DNA of 64,000 nt from Planktothricoides raciborskii GIHE-MW2 (GTDB lineage Bacteria; Cyanobacteriota; Cyanobacteriia; Cyanobacteriales; Laspinemataceae). The stretch lies in the NCBI RefSeq assembly GCF_040564635.1, contig NZ_CP159837.1, positions 3,149,001 to 3,213,000 of the forward strand, written 5' to 3'. Under the pieces are notes generated by a model. That model made no database searches and was not told where the DNA came from. It saw only the letters and a program-made list of their open reading frames with translations. Positions 38,567 to 46,729 of this stretch are shown here, piece after piece; position 1 is the stretch's first letter, and each line of letters starts with the position of its first letter. The translations under genes were made by a program, and so were the position numbers.

Positions 38567-39925
38567 ATGAAAAACATTGAAGAACTTGTTGAATTTGCAC
38601 TCCAGTTATTAGCTACAAAAACAGGGGTTTCACTTAGTTATATTCAAAAGGTAATCCTGCGAGAATCTCTACTTGAAAATAAAAAAACTTACGCTCTTAT
38701 TGCTGAAGAAAATAACTACTCTGAAAGTTATATTAAATTCACAGTCGCGCCTAAACTATGGCAGTTGCTTTCACCGGTGATCGGTGAAAAAGTTAATAAG
38801 AAGAATGTCTTAACACTGCTAGAACAAAAGTTCACAAATCAAAATCCTCCTCCGACTGAGACAATAACAGCAATATCTGCGACGAGATTGACTAGGCCAT
38901 GCTATGTTCTAGAATCTCCAGAAGGACAGGTTCCCCTCGCTTCTTCCTTGTACGTTGAGCGATCGCCTATTGAACAAACGTGTTATCAAGAGATTCTCAA
39001 ACCCTGTGCCTTCATTCGCATCAAAGCACCGCGAAAGATGGGAAAGACTTCCTTGATAGCCCGAATTCTGGATTATGGGAGCAGTCAGAATTACCATACC
39101 GTGCGATTCAGCTGCTATCACGCCGGAACACAGGTGTTGGAAAAGAGTGATCGCTTCTTACGCTGCTTCTGTGCCAATGTCACTCAGCAGTTGGGTTTGG
39201 AATCTAGATTAAATGATTACTGGGATGAGGATATGGGAGCCTTGATTAACAGCACGATTTATTTTCAGGGCTATCTTCTCAAGGAACTCTCTAACCCTAT
39301 AGTTTTAGCATTAGATGGCGTAGATCAATTACTTGAGTACCCAGAAGTCGCTAGTGATTTTTTCGTTTTGTTGCGTTCCTGGTATGAGGAAACCAAAGAC
39401 ACTTCAGTTTGGCAGAAATTACGAATAGTGATAGCTCATACCGTTGAAGTTTACATTCCCTTGCCTACCTATCGCTCTCCGTTTAATGTGGGATTGGAGA
39501 TCGAACTGCCAACTTTTAGCCCAGAACAGGTGCAAGATTTAGCCGAACGTCACCAACTTCAACTCACGAATTCTGAACTTGAGCAATTAATGAAGCTCAC
39601 TGGTGGCTTTCCATATTTAATCCGACTAGCATTGTATCATAGTAGTCGCTTGAATATTTCTGTACAAATGTTACTGCAAGATACTACAAGTTCTAGTGGA
39701 ATCTATCGTCAACATCTTCAGTCTCAGTTATGGAACCTGCAACAGCATCCTAAATTAGCTGACGCCTTTCAACAGATTTTAACGGCTCCAATCCAATTAG
39801 AAATTGAGGTGGCGTTTAATTTAAAAAGTTTAGGATTAGTGCATGTTATCGAGAATAAAGCAATTGTTAGCTGCGATCTATATCGCGCCGCGCGCGAGTA
39901 TTTCCGCGAATGGTACGCTCATTAA
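38567..39925 (+). CDS. AAA-like ATPase with VMAP-type N-terminal helix-turn-helix
   Basis: 452 residues. The N-terminal domain (EELVEFALQLLATKTGVSLS.., KKTYALIAEENNYSESYIKF) matches the helix-turn-helix at the start of the ATPase at 25605. Then comes an AAA-like domain of PF14516 type: YVERSPIEQTCYQEILKPCA, Walker A-like KAPRKMGKTSLIARI, Walker B IVLALDGVDQLLE, and FNVGLEIELPTFSPEQVQDL. No additional C-terminal effector is present. These ATPases are linked to conflict and signalling systems. Directly after a pentapeptide-repeat gene, possibly co-transcribed. Confidence 0.8.
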   Translation: MKNIEELVEFALQLLATKTGVSLSYIQKVILRESLLENKKTYALIAEENNYSESYIKFTVAPKLWQLLSPVIGEKVNKKNVLTLLEQKFTNQNPPPTETITAISATRLTRPCYVLESPEGQVPLASSLYVERSPIEQTCYQEILKPCAFIRIKAPRKMGKTSLIARILDYGSSQNYHTVRFSCYHAGTQVLEKSDRFLRCFCANVTQQLGLESRLNDYWDEDMGALINSTIYFQGYLLKELSNPIVLALDGVDQLLEYPEVASDFFVLLRSWYEETKDTSVWQKLRIVIAHTVEVYIPLPTYRSPFNVGLEIELPTFSPEQVQDLAERHQLQLTNSELEQLMKLTGGFPYLIRLALYHSSRLNISVQMLLQDTTSSSGIYRQHLQSQLWNLQQHPKLADAFQQILTAPIQLEIEVAFNLKSLGLVHVIENKAIVSCDLYRAAREYFREWYAH

Positions 39926-39991
39926 GGCTTTTATGCTTCATCTAAACTGGACTTTATCCATTCAGGCAGCGTAGTGCCTGCGAAGTCACGT

Positions 39992-40171
39992 TCACTGTTT
40001 AAAAATGAGTTGATAGATTAACTCATAACAATATCCTCCAAATAATACTCCACCTGCTCCAATCAAACCTAATAACGGAGGAACCGGAGCCGGTAGCTTT
40101 AACCAAGCAAATACCACACCGATAATCCAACCTCCAAGAATTGCCATTCCAGCCGCTTTAATGAATTCCAT
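39992..40171 (-). CDS. XapX-domain small membrane protein
   Basis: 59 residues from the ATG at 40171. Two hydrophobic helices, MEFIKAAGMAILGGWIIGVV with FAWLKLPAPVPPLLG and then LIGAGGVLFGGYCYELIYQL, match the XapX family (G...G..Y..L..P.P.PP...G..G...G). Function of the family is unknown. It is transcribed away from the ATPase gene; the gene downstream on the plus strand ends 67 bp before its stop. Length and helix pattern are complete. Confidence 0.78.
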   Translation of the reverse strand: MEFIKAAGMAILGGWIIGVVFAWLKLPAPVPPLLGLIGAGGVLFGGYCYELIYQLIFKQ

Positions 40172-40208
40172 AGTTTAGTTCTTCACGATCTCGTCAATCA
40201 AGCGAACG

Positions 40209-41087
40209 CTACTCTTTTATAAAACATAAGCACCGATCTAAAGACTGTTTTACTGTCTTAACAGCTTCTTCTAAAGGCATATTTTTGATTTTTTGATTCC
40301 AGGGTTCTACCGCGACAGGGCCTCGGTATCCTTTCTGATAAAGTGCTTGTAAAAAATCTTTAATCTTGGTTACTCCTGTCGTCAATGGTAGTTCCCGTTC
40401 AAACTCGGGAATGTTAAACATATCATAACCTGGTAATCCATCATTTAATTCCACATACAATATATATTCCAAATCCAAATGGTGAATATCCAATATCCCT
40501 GCCCCACTATTTTGCCAATGGTGAACATCTAATTTTAAGCCACCATATCCATATAATCCAGCACTAGCAATCAAAGCACGGGTGCCATCTATAGTATGAA
40601 TAAAATCGTATTTTGTGCTGCGTCTAGTTTCAGTTGGACCAATAAACTCTAAGCCAATTTTGATGTCATATTTTTGTAAAATCGGTTTGAGTTTACCCAA
40701 GCGATCGCTAGTTTGAATAAATAGATCGTTAAAATTGCGATCATTGCTAAATGGTGGGAGGTAACAGAGAGTTAAGTTACAGCCGATTTCTTGAGCTTCT
40801 TTAGCCTGTAATTCAAATAATGGTAAATTTTCTTCAAACTCTTTTTGACTGCCAAATAAGTTTACAGAAATGCCAAATGAAGCGGGTTTTAAATTAAGCT
40901 GCTTTAGCAATTGTTTGCAAGCAGAAATATTTAAGTTATTCCCCGCATTAAAATCAATATTAATCCCCTCAAATTGATATTTATGAGCCAAATAACAAAT
41001 TTTTTCAAAATCATTGACCGTATGACCAATATGTCCGCAATGATTTAAATTAGCAATAGGAGCAGTTAAATTCAAAACGGTATACAT
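40209..41087 (-). CDS. TIM-barrel sugar phosphate isomerase/epimerase-like protein
   Basis: 292 residues from ATG 41087 (MYTVLNLTAPIANLNHCG); an in-frame ATG at 41114 has no better support. Typical AP-endonuclease-2-type barrel motifs: IKIGLEFIGPTETRR with the metal Glu, GGLKLDVHHWQNSG with Asp and His, YVELNDGLPGYDM and VAVEPWNQ. Relatives are inosose dehydratases/isomerases (IolE/IolI) and epimerases of cyclitol pathways. It follows the sugar-phosphate cyclase gene on the same strand (102 bp gap), so the two likely act on the same cyclitol or sugar. Confidence 0.82.
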   Translation of the reverse strand: MYTVLNLTAPIANLNHCGHIGHTVNDFEKICYLAHKYQFEGINIDFNAGNNLNISACKQLLKQLNLKPASFGISVNLFGSQKEFEENLPLFELQAKEAQEIGCNLTLCYLPPFSNDRNFNDLFIQTSDRLGKLKPILQKYDIKIGLEFIGPTETRRSTKYDFIHTIDGTRALIASAGLYGYGGLKLDVHHWQNSGAGILDIHHLDLEYILYVELNDGLPGYDMFNIPEFERELPLTTGVTKIKDFLQALYQKGYRGPVAVEPWNQKIKNMPLEEAVKTVKQSLDRCLCFIKE

Positions 41088-41188
41088 TACAAATTTACCT
41101 ATCAATGTTTTCACACTTGGGCTTGGATCGTTGATGCTGAGGGACTAGAGGCTAGCTAGTCCCTCTTCGGTAAGCCTTTAGCTATCAG

Positions 41189-42373
41189 TTAATGAAATTT
41201 GCTTCCGTTTACGTGAAAAAATTGTTTATTGTTGAAGATAAACTTTTCAACAACTTTTTTCACCAAATCATGGTCAACAGTAACCAAAAAATCGCCTTCA
41301 GGGTTGTAACATTTGCCAAGTTTATCCAATAAGACAAAACGTAGATCTTCCCCGGTTTTTTTATTATCTGCTATCATTGCCTCCATTAGTCTTTCGGTGG
41401 TAATCGTTTCCGGAAGAGGATTTTTAAAGCCAAGTTTTTCTTCAATTAAATAATAATGTTTTTCCACATCTTCTTGTGAAATTAATCCTATTTCTTTAGA
41501 AAGTTCGGCAGCTATTTTCATCCCAAATGAAATGGCTTCTCCGTGAGAAATTTTACCCTTTTCCAGCCATTCAATACCATGACCGAAAGTATGACCGTAC
41601 TCAAGAATAATACCGTAGCCTTTCTCGCTGGGATCTTGCTTGAGAATCTCTAGTTTTGAGACAATGATATTATAGGCGAGTTTGTACAATTCTTCGTCTG
41701 TAAACTTAACATCAGGATTGAGGGCTTCTTCTAAATAGTCCAAAAATATTGCATCAGAAATAAAACCATTTTTTATTCCTTCAATTATGCCACTTCGCCT
41801 AGAAAAAGCTGGCTCTGTTTTGAGATATTTAGTATCTACCCAAATAAATAGTGGTGCATGATAAAGACCGAAATGATTTTTTCCAGTTTTACCATTGATC
41901 GCCTGCTTATTACTTAGTGTACTGTCCGTTTGGCCAGTCATACTTGTGGGGATTTCGACAAAACGGATACCTCGGTAAATCATCCCAGAGGCTAAACCAA
42001 CTAGATTTCCAACTGTTCCGCCACCAAAAGCTAACAAGATAGATTTTTTGGAAATACCTTTGGCAATAAGATTTTCGCAGGTTTCTTCCAAAATTGTAAA
42101 AGATTTACATTTCTCCCCTGGCGGTACCAATTCAAGATTGCAAGGAAATTCGGCACTAATTTGCTCGTACAGTTCTTTTCCATACAAATCAAGTAAATGT
42201 GGTTCTGTAAAGAAAAATATTTGGTCGAAACTGTATTTCTTTAATTCCAACAAAAATTGGTTATGGATGTCATATCCAAAATAAAATGGACTAGGTTTTT
42301 CCAGGTGGGTACTGAGTGCGATAACTTTACAGGGTTCCCATGCTAATGTTTGAGAATTTAGTTGAATTTTCAT
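41189..42373 (-). CDS. Sugar phosphate cyclase, dehydroquinate-synthase superfamily (2-deoxy-scyllo-inosose synthase-like)
   Basis: 394 residues. Superfamily motifs: PPGEKCKSF, GGGTVGNLVGLASGMIYRG, RFVEIPTSM, the catalytic Glu/Lys region SGIIEGIKNGF and the zinc-binding ILEYGHTFGHGIEW with HGEAISFGMKIAAE. The KQAINGKTGKN segment after the PT.. strand is closer to 2-deoxy-scyllo-inosose synthases than to AroB as I recall them, but the exact subclass (DOIS, EEVS, DDGS or AroB-like) needs alignment. With the adjacent TIM-barrel gene it could make a cyclitol. No aminotransferase or ATP-grasp partner is adjacent. HIP1 sites are absent from this gene. Confidence 0.78.
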   Translation of the reverse strand: MKIQLNSQTLAWEPCKVIALSTHLEKPSPFYFGYDIHNQFLLELKKYSFDQIFFFTEPHLLDLYGKELYEQISAEFPCNLELVPPGEKCKSFTILEETCENLIAKGISKKSILLAFGGGTVGNLVGLASGMIYRGIRFVEIPTSMTGQTDSTLSNKQAINGKTGKNHFGLYHAPLFIWVDTKYLKTEPAFSRRSGIIEGIKNGFISDAIFLDYLEEALNPDVKFTDEELYKLAYNIIVSKLEILKQDPSEKGYGIILEYGHTFGHGIEWLEKGKISHGEAISFGMKIAAELSKEIGLISQEDVEKHYYLIEEKLGFKNPLPETITTERLMEAMIADNKKTGEDLRFVLLDKLGKCYNPEGDFLVTVDHDLVKKVVEKFIFNNKQFFHVNGSKFH

Positions 42374-43020
42374 AATTTATTTTTTTACACTTTAGTCCAA
42401 CTATCCTCAAATATCAAAGCATAAAAAATTTATTTGATCAATATTACAAAGTTGGCTATAAATAAAAAGGTTTTGTTACCAAGTTTATATATTGCGTTTT
42501 TGAAAAAAAATGTGCATTGCTATATGGAGAGATCATTAGCTCGGTCTAACGAACTTCAGTAAGACTAACTTGGCGCTGGAATGTCATCGCACATCTTGAA
42601 ACCAACCTGTAGCTCTAAGTGGGGAATTAATTGACCAATTTAGTATATTGACAAAAGTAATTAATTGTGATTAGTTGGGTTTGCTAAATGCTACAGTATA
42701 ACTTTACACAAACATACCAAATCTATTTCTCGTAGTAGCTCAAGAACTGAATAATAGAGAAAGATTCTGCGTGAAGCGGCGATCGAAGCATATAGCTTTG
42801 GAGATCGCATAAACGAAACAGGGATCTTTCGGGTTAATGGGGAAAAATGTTCAAAAAAAATGTTACAAACCAGGGAAAAGGCGCGTTAGGCACGGGAATT
42901 TATTTATGGGTTGAAATGCTGAATTTATCGACCGTGCCTTTTCTTGAATGCCGTAGGCTATACACACCAAATCAGTTAAATAAAATTTTGTTATAGCGCT
43001 ACGCGGTGGGTGCATCCCAC
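42374..43020. other. Intergenic region upstream of the cyclase gene
   Basis: About 650 bp. Contains a dispersed-repeat-like block near 42772-42812 (GCGTGAAGCGGCGATCGAAG) and, near 43000-43045, GTGGGTGCATCCCACCTAGG with an inverted CCTAGGCAT / ATGCTTAGG, possibly the end of the ISKra4 remnant. No gene seen. Confidence 0.45.
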
Positions 43021-43557
43021 CTAGGCATAAACATAAATGCTTAGGCGGGATGATCGGTTCAAATAAGCACATCGAAGTCGAAGAATACGCTCTACATTTT
43101 CTCTAGCCCACTTTGCCCCAGAGATTTTAACTCGGGCTGCAACCTGCTTAATTTTGGATTTTACATCCCCTGAACCAATGGCAATACCCATATGCTGATA
43201 GTGTCTATAACAGGGAATACGATCACGATGACTTTCCAGATACTTGCGAAAGTTCACAGATCCTTTGTTTTTTTAATTCTCAAATTCTTGAATTGCTCTA
43301 TCCACCCAACCGTGCCATAAGAAGTTTTCGACTGGCCTCAAACGCCGGAGTGAACCCCCTACTTTGTAAAGATTTTTCTTGAGATGTAACCAATCTAAAA
43401 CCTCACGCTTGATGAGTATTTGATTAGCACCGAAGGTTTTTATAATCTTCCAGATTCCAGGATGCCCATCTCCCAAACACTTTAGAATCGGACTCAGAGG
43501 CACAGAGTTACTCCAGTTTAATAATCCCTCTGGGTCTTTGAAGAAAACCCTTACTCT
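43021..43557 (-). pseudogene. ISKra4-family transposase remnant
   Basis: Minus strand: GLLNWSNSVPLSPILKCLGD, GHPGIWKIIKTFG, EVLDWLHLKKNLYKVGGSLR, then a TAA at 43273-43275 and, in the same frame, NFRKYLESHRDRIPCYRHYQ, HMGIAIGSGDVKSKIKQVA and ISGAKWARENVERILRLRCA. The CLGDGH..IW and GSG.V.S..KQ...R.KI.GA.W patterns are those of ISKra4 transposases. The N-terminal half is missing and there is at least one nonsense codon. Confidence 0.8.
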
Positions 43558-43789
43558 TTAGAAAGAGATACAGAGAACGTTGATAATTTTGCTACATCGA
43601 TAAGCAGGGTTAAACAAATAGATTTAATTAATCATACAGTGAATCTCGTCGTCAATTTAACTCGTGACGATGTAGGTAACGTAATTGTGAATTTTCTATT
43701 TTTTCCCTCTTGAAATAGTCCGAATTTTCCCCGCAATCTCAAATTAATTATAGAGTAAGGAAAATTTACCCATTGATTATCCTCAGAAA

Positions 43790-44361
43790 CGCTCAAATTA
43801 TTAAGTGTAAATTAGAGGTAAAACCGGGGGAGAAGTTGGCGGTCAAAGTGGCATTAGGGGAAGCCGAAATCACCGAAAATTTTGTGGTGTAAACAAATGT
43901 AACTCTCTAGTTGGTTAAAATCAGAATCGATAGGAGGTTCAGGCACAATACTTAAATCAAGCAATATTTTAATACCAAACTTAACCCCTACCTATCAACA
44001 TTCAATCCCTAGCCGATGAAACAGACCCCAGTGCTATTTGTCAAGAACTTTGCACCCTAATTTACTCCCTCGCACTCCCCGATACAGACATCCCCACTGT
44101 CAGCAACTTTGCCCAACTCAAACAACAGATTATCACCGTAAAACATAGCTGCAAAAACGCCACATTGCCCTAATTTTCCATAACTGTAAACCTCATCCCC
44201 CACTCCTCAACTGCTGTCGCAAAATCGCCGATGCTAACCTGGGTTTACACATCCTCTGGATAACCGATGAACCCCTGGAAGCACCTTTACGCAGTTTTCC
44301 CCCTAGTCAGGATAATTTGTTAGGGGCGATGCAAAGTTGGTTAGAGGAAATGATAGAATAA
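43790..44361 (+). pseudogene. Degenerate accessory protein remnants
   Basis: Three protein-like pieces without a common frame: LEVKPGEKLAVKVALGEAEI ending TENFVV (to about 43892); LPINIQSLADETDPSAICQE, LCTLIYSLALPDTDIPTVSN ending at a TAA near 44170; then HNCKPHPPLLNCCRKIADAN, LGLHILWITDEPLEAPLRSF and LLGAMQSWLEEMIE ending at 44361. The last two resemble one gene broken by a frameshift. The first piece resembles the sequence near 36645-36725. I do not recognise the family. Confidence 0.45.
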
Positions 44362-44391
44362 AATTGACTAATCTTAGCACAAATAAAACCC

Positions 44392-44580
44392 ATGAAATTA
44401 AAAGTAACGGAACAAGTAGTTTTAATCCCCAAGGAATTATTAGGAGATAGCCAAGAAGTTGAACTAACTCAACAGGAAGGACAACTGATTATTACTATCA
44501 AACCGCCAGCCCTATCCTATCAAAAAACCACAGAATATGTCCTCAAGAAAACCCACGATTTTTATCAACGTCTAGCCTGA
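44392..44580 (+). CDS. Antitoxin-like protein of a Doc-type pair
   Basis: 62 residues: MKLKVTEQVVLIPKELLGDS resembles the SpoVT/AbrB-like swapped-hairpin start of MazE-type antitoxins, followed by QEGQLIITIKPP and a C-terminal helix (TEYVLKKTHDFYQRLA) that could bind the toxin. Its stop overlaps the start of the Fic/Doc gene by one base, the typical antitoxin-first order. Family assignment is from pattern and context. Confidence 0.7.
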   Translation: MKLKVTEQVVLIPKELLGDSQEVELTQQEGQLIITIKPPALSYQKTTEYVLKKTHDFYQRLA

Positions 44581-44963
44581 TGTTCTACTTAACCATAGAA
44601 CAAATTTTAGATATTCATCATCAAATTATTGCTCAGACGGGTGGGGGTTTAAGAATTACAAATCCGGGTTTAACCGCAAATGACTTTTGGGGGTCAAGAA
44701 ATGCAACTCTTCCAGAAAAAGCCGCAGCATTAGGATTTTTTTTGATTAAAAATCATCTTTTTCTGGATGGGAATAAAAGAACAGGTCATGCAGCAATGTA
44801 AGTTTTTTTAATCCTGAATGGTTTTGAAATTAATGCCAATGTAGAAGAACAAGAAAAAGTAATTCTTCAAGTCGCATCAGGAGAAATGACAAGAGAGGAA
44901 TTTACCCATTGGTTACAATCGGTAATTATAGTTGTTTCAATTAAGACTAATACAATTAGTTAG
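44580..44963 (+). pseudogene. Doc/Fic-type toxin with an internal stop
   Basis: MFYLTIEQILDIHHQIIAQT, GLTANDFWGSRNATLPEKAA and the Fic motif NHLFLDGNKRTGHAAM are intact, then TAA at 44799-44801, where relatives have a Glu-type codon. In the same frame the protein continues VFLILNGFEINANVEEQEKV and SGEMTREEFTHWLQSVI to 44963. Doc phosphorylates elongation factor Tu. The truncated product keeps the catalytic motif but lacks the last helices, so it is probably inactive. Confidence 0.8.
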
Positions 44964-44995
44964 GGGCGATCGCCGAAGCGGGTGTTCCCCTACTT

Positions 44996-45023
44996 GTAGG
45001 GGCGATTCGCGAATCGCCCCTAC
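44996..45023. repeat. GTAGGGGC-type palindrome
   Basis: GTAGGGGCGATTCG / CGAATCGCCCCTAC form a perfect 14-bp inverted repeat. Nearby (45130-45180) ATGGTTATTGGTTATT and AACCAATAACCAACAACCAA can pair too. Confidence 0.88.
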
Positions 45024-45205
45024 AGCATTGTATCAAGCACAATTGAAATAACTATAAAAAGCTCCCCTTGGATCCGCCATCGGTTGGGGCGATCGCACCA
45101 GCCTGGGAAAGCCAGAATTGTCTAATAACAAAAAAAATGGTTATTGGTTATTCAAACAACTAACAACCAATAACCAACAACCAAGAACAAAAATTAAGAA
45201 AATTT

Positions 45206-46099
45206 CTAGGCATTATGATTAGACTTGCGTTTGGCAGCGGCAAACAGACCACCGACCGCCATCAAACCCAGCATCGTAGAGGGTTCGGGAACTGATTCCA
45301 CCGGAATTCCTGCATGGTTCCAAGAGTAAATCCCACTGTAGGACTTGCCATCATCTTTGGCTACGAAGCCAGATTTAACCGCATCAAAGCTATAAGCATA
45401 GTGAACTTCGCCATTGATAGTCACTTTGGCAATTTCACTCATTTGCAGCGGCCCCATGCTATCAAGTGTCGTCTCTAACAGACTGATATTAGCCAAAAGT
45501 GCTTGTGAGGCGGCTTGCCCAACTAACGCTTTGAAGAATGGACTGTTAGCCTGAGTCTTAGCTTGGGCGATAATCGGATCTAATTTTGTATTCAGGTCAT
45601 ACCAACCCGCCATCTTGATATCCACGGCGCCGGTTTCATCCAGGTTAAACTCAGCAATGTTGGGGTCGCCAGAACCCATTGTGGTAAAAGCCCCGATCGC
45701 CATATCCTGAACGGTTTTGTTCAACTGTGGCCAAACATTATTCAGCGGTTCATAATTGGCAAATAAATCGCCGAGCCATTGAGATCCGTATGCACTCCAA
45801 TCAGCAGCGGTCACGCTTTCAACGCTTACGGTATGGGTTCCTGCGGTGGCGGTAAACCCTACATTATCTAAAACATCTTCGCCATCAAACCAAAGTTCAA
45901 CGTTAGTAGTCAGATCGCCATCCGTCAGGTAGCTGCTGTTAGCATCCACCCAAAGATTGCCATCTTGGTGAGTGTAGCTTTTAATATTTTCTGACCCATG
46001 AAATGTAATATCAAGGGCTTGTGCGGGTGTACCGACTACGGCACTCAGACCGGCTGCAAGAGAAGTACCGATGAAAACTTTTTTTGTTAATCCTGCCAT
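45206..46099 (-). CDS. PEP-CTERM sorting domain protein
   Basis: 297 residues. An N-terminal signal peptide (KKVFIGTSLAAGLSAVVG with a TPAQA cleavage context) is followed by a secreted part without recognised catalytic motif and ends with VPEPSTMLGLMAVGGLFAAA and KRKSNHNA, the PEP-CTERM signal recognised by exosortase. The product is expected to be exported and processed at the cell surface. No exosortase gene is in the window. Regulation is not visible. Confidence 0.9.
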   Translation of the reverse strand: MAGLTKKVFIGTSLAAGLSAVVGTPAQALDITFHGSENIKSYTHQDGNLWVDANSSYLTDGDLTTNVELWFDGEDVLDNVGFTATAGTHTVSVESVTAADWSAYGSQWLGDLFANYEPLNNVWPQLNKTVQDMAIGAFTTMGSGDPNIAEFNLDETGAVDIKMAGWYDLNTKLDPIIAQAKTQANSPFFKALVGQAASQALLANISLLETTLDSMGPLQMSEIAKVTINGEVHYAYSFDAVKSGFVAKDDGKSYSGIYSWNHAGIPVESVPEPSTMLGLMAVGGLFAAAKRKSNHNA

Positions 46100-46437
46100 G
46101 ACTTTGATCTCCTGTTGTTTCGAGAGAATTGGGGATATGGGATGGGAAAAAGGGGATGGAATAAAATCAGCTTTGCTGCTTGGTTAAAAGCCTATCTTAA
46201 AAGCCTATATTTTGACTATATTCTGTGTTCTTGTAATTTGCCTGTGACAGCTATCACGAAGCAGCCGTGATTATGTGGAAATGGGAAAATTTTATCCTTT
46301 CTAAAACACTTAATCTATTCTTGAAATTGCTTGGCTGGTAAAGGTTTCGTCCTTTATTTTTGCCATTATTTCTAGTCATTTCAAGGGGTATTCAATCTGA
46401 CAGCGTTTTTCTGATTGGTGAACCAAAAATCTTGTTC

Positions 46438-46519
46438 AGAAACCCGGTTTCTTGTATGGGTTACCCAAAGTGGTCGCCTCGTGGTCGCCCCGGCATGAAC
46501 CCAGAAACCCGGTTTCTGC
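46438..46519. repeat. Two GAAACCCGGTTTC palindromes
   Basis: Copies near 46439-46452 and 46502-46516, both with flanking CA/CT, same family as those at 13013, 14024 and 35979. Confidence 0.85.
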
Positions 46520-46561
46520 TGTGGGAATGGTTCGCCCTTACAAGCCTTATTTCTATTGTAC

Positions 46562-46605
46562 AAAAAAAATCTGCAAGCATTGATGAAGTTCTTGCAGATT
46601 TTTTT
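46562..46605 (-). terminator. Terminator of the aminotransferase gene
   Basis: AAAAAATCTGCAAG and CTTGCAGATTTTTT are inverse repeats with a 14-nt loop. On the minus strand the stem is followed by a U-tract. Confidence 0.8.
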
Positions 46606-46671
46606 AAAGTTTTTGTAAAGTTTTTGTAAAGATTGTTGTCCTGAGTCATTTGTCCTGAGTCATTTGACCAA

Positions 46672-46725
46672 CAAATAACAAATAACAAATAACAAATAAC
46701 AAATAACAATCAACAAATAACAAAA
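46672..46725. repeat. Heptanucleotide tandem repeat AAATAAC
   Basis: CAAATAACAAATAACAAATA... runs for about six units, then an imperfect copy. Such heptanucleotide runs are a known type in filamentous cyanobacteria. Confidence 0.85.
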
Positions 46726-46729
46726 ATAA

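Larger units (their letters stand above)
46100..46729. other. Intergenic region with repeats and a terminator
   Basis: Upstream region of the PEP-CTERM gene followed by two GAAACCCGGTTTC repeats, a terminator of the aminotransferase gene and a heptanucleotide run; listed separately. No gene seen. Confidence 0.6.
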
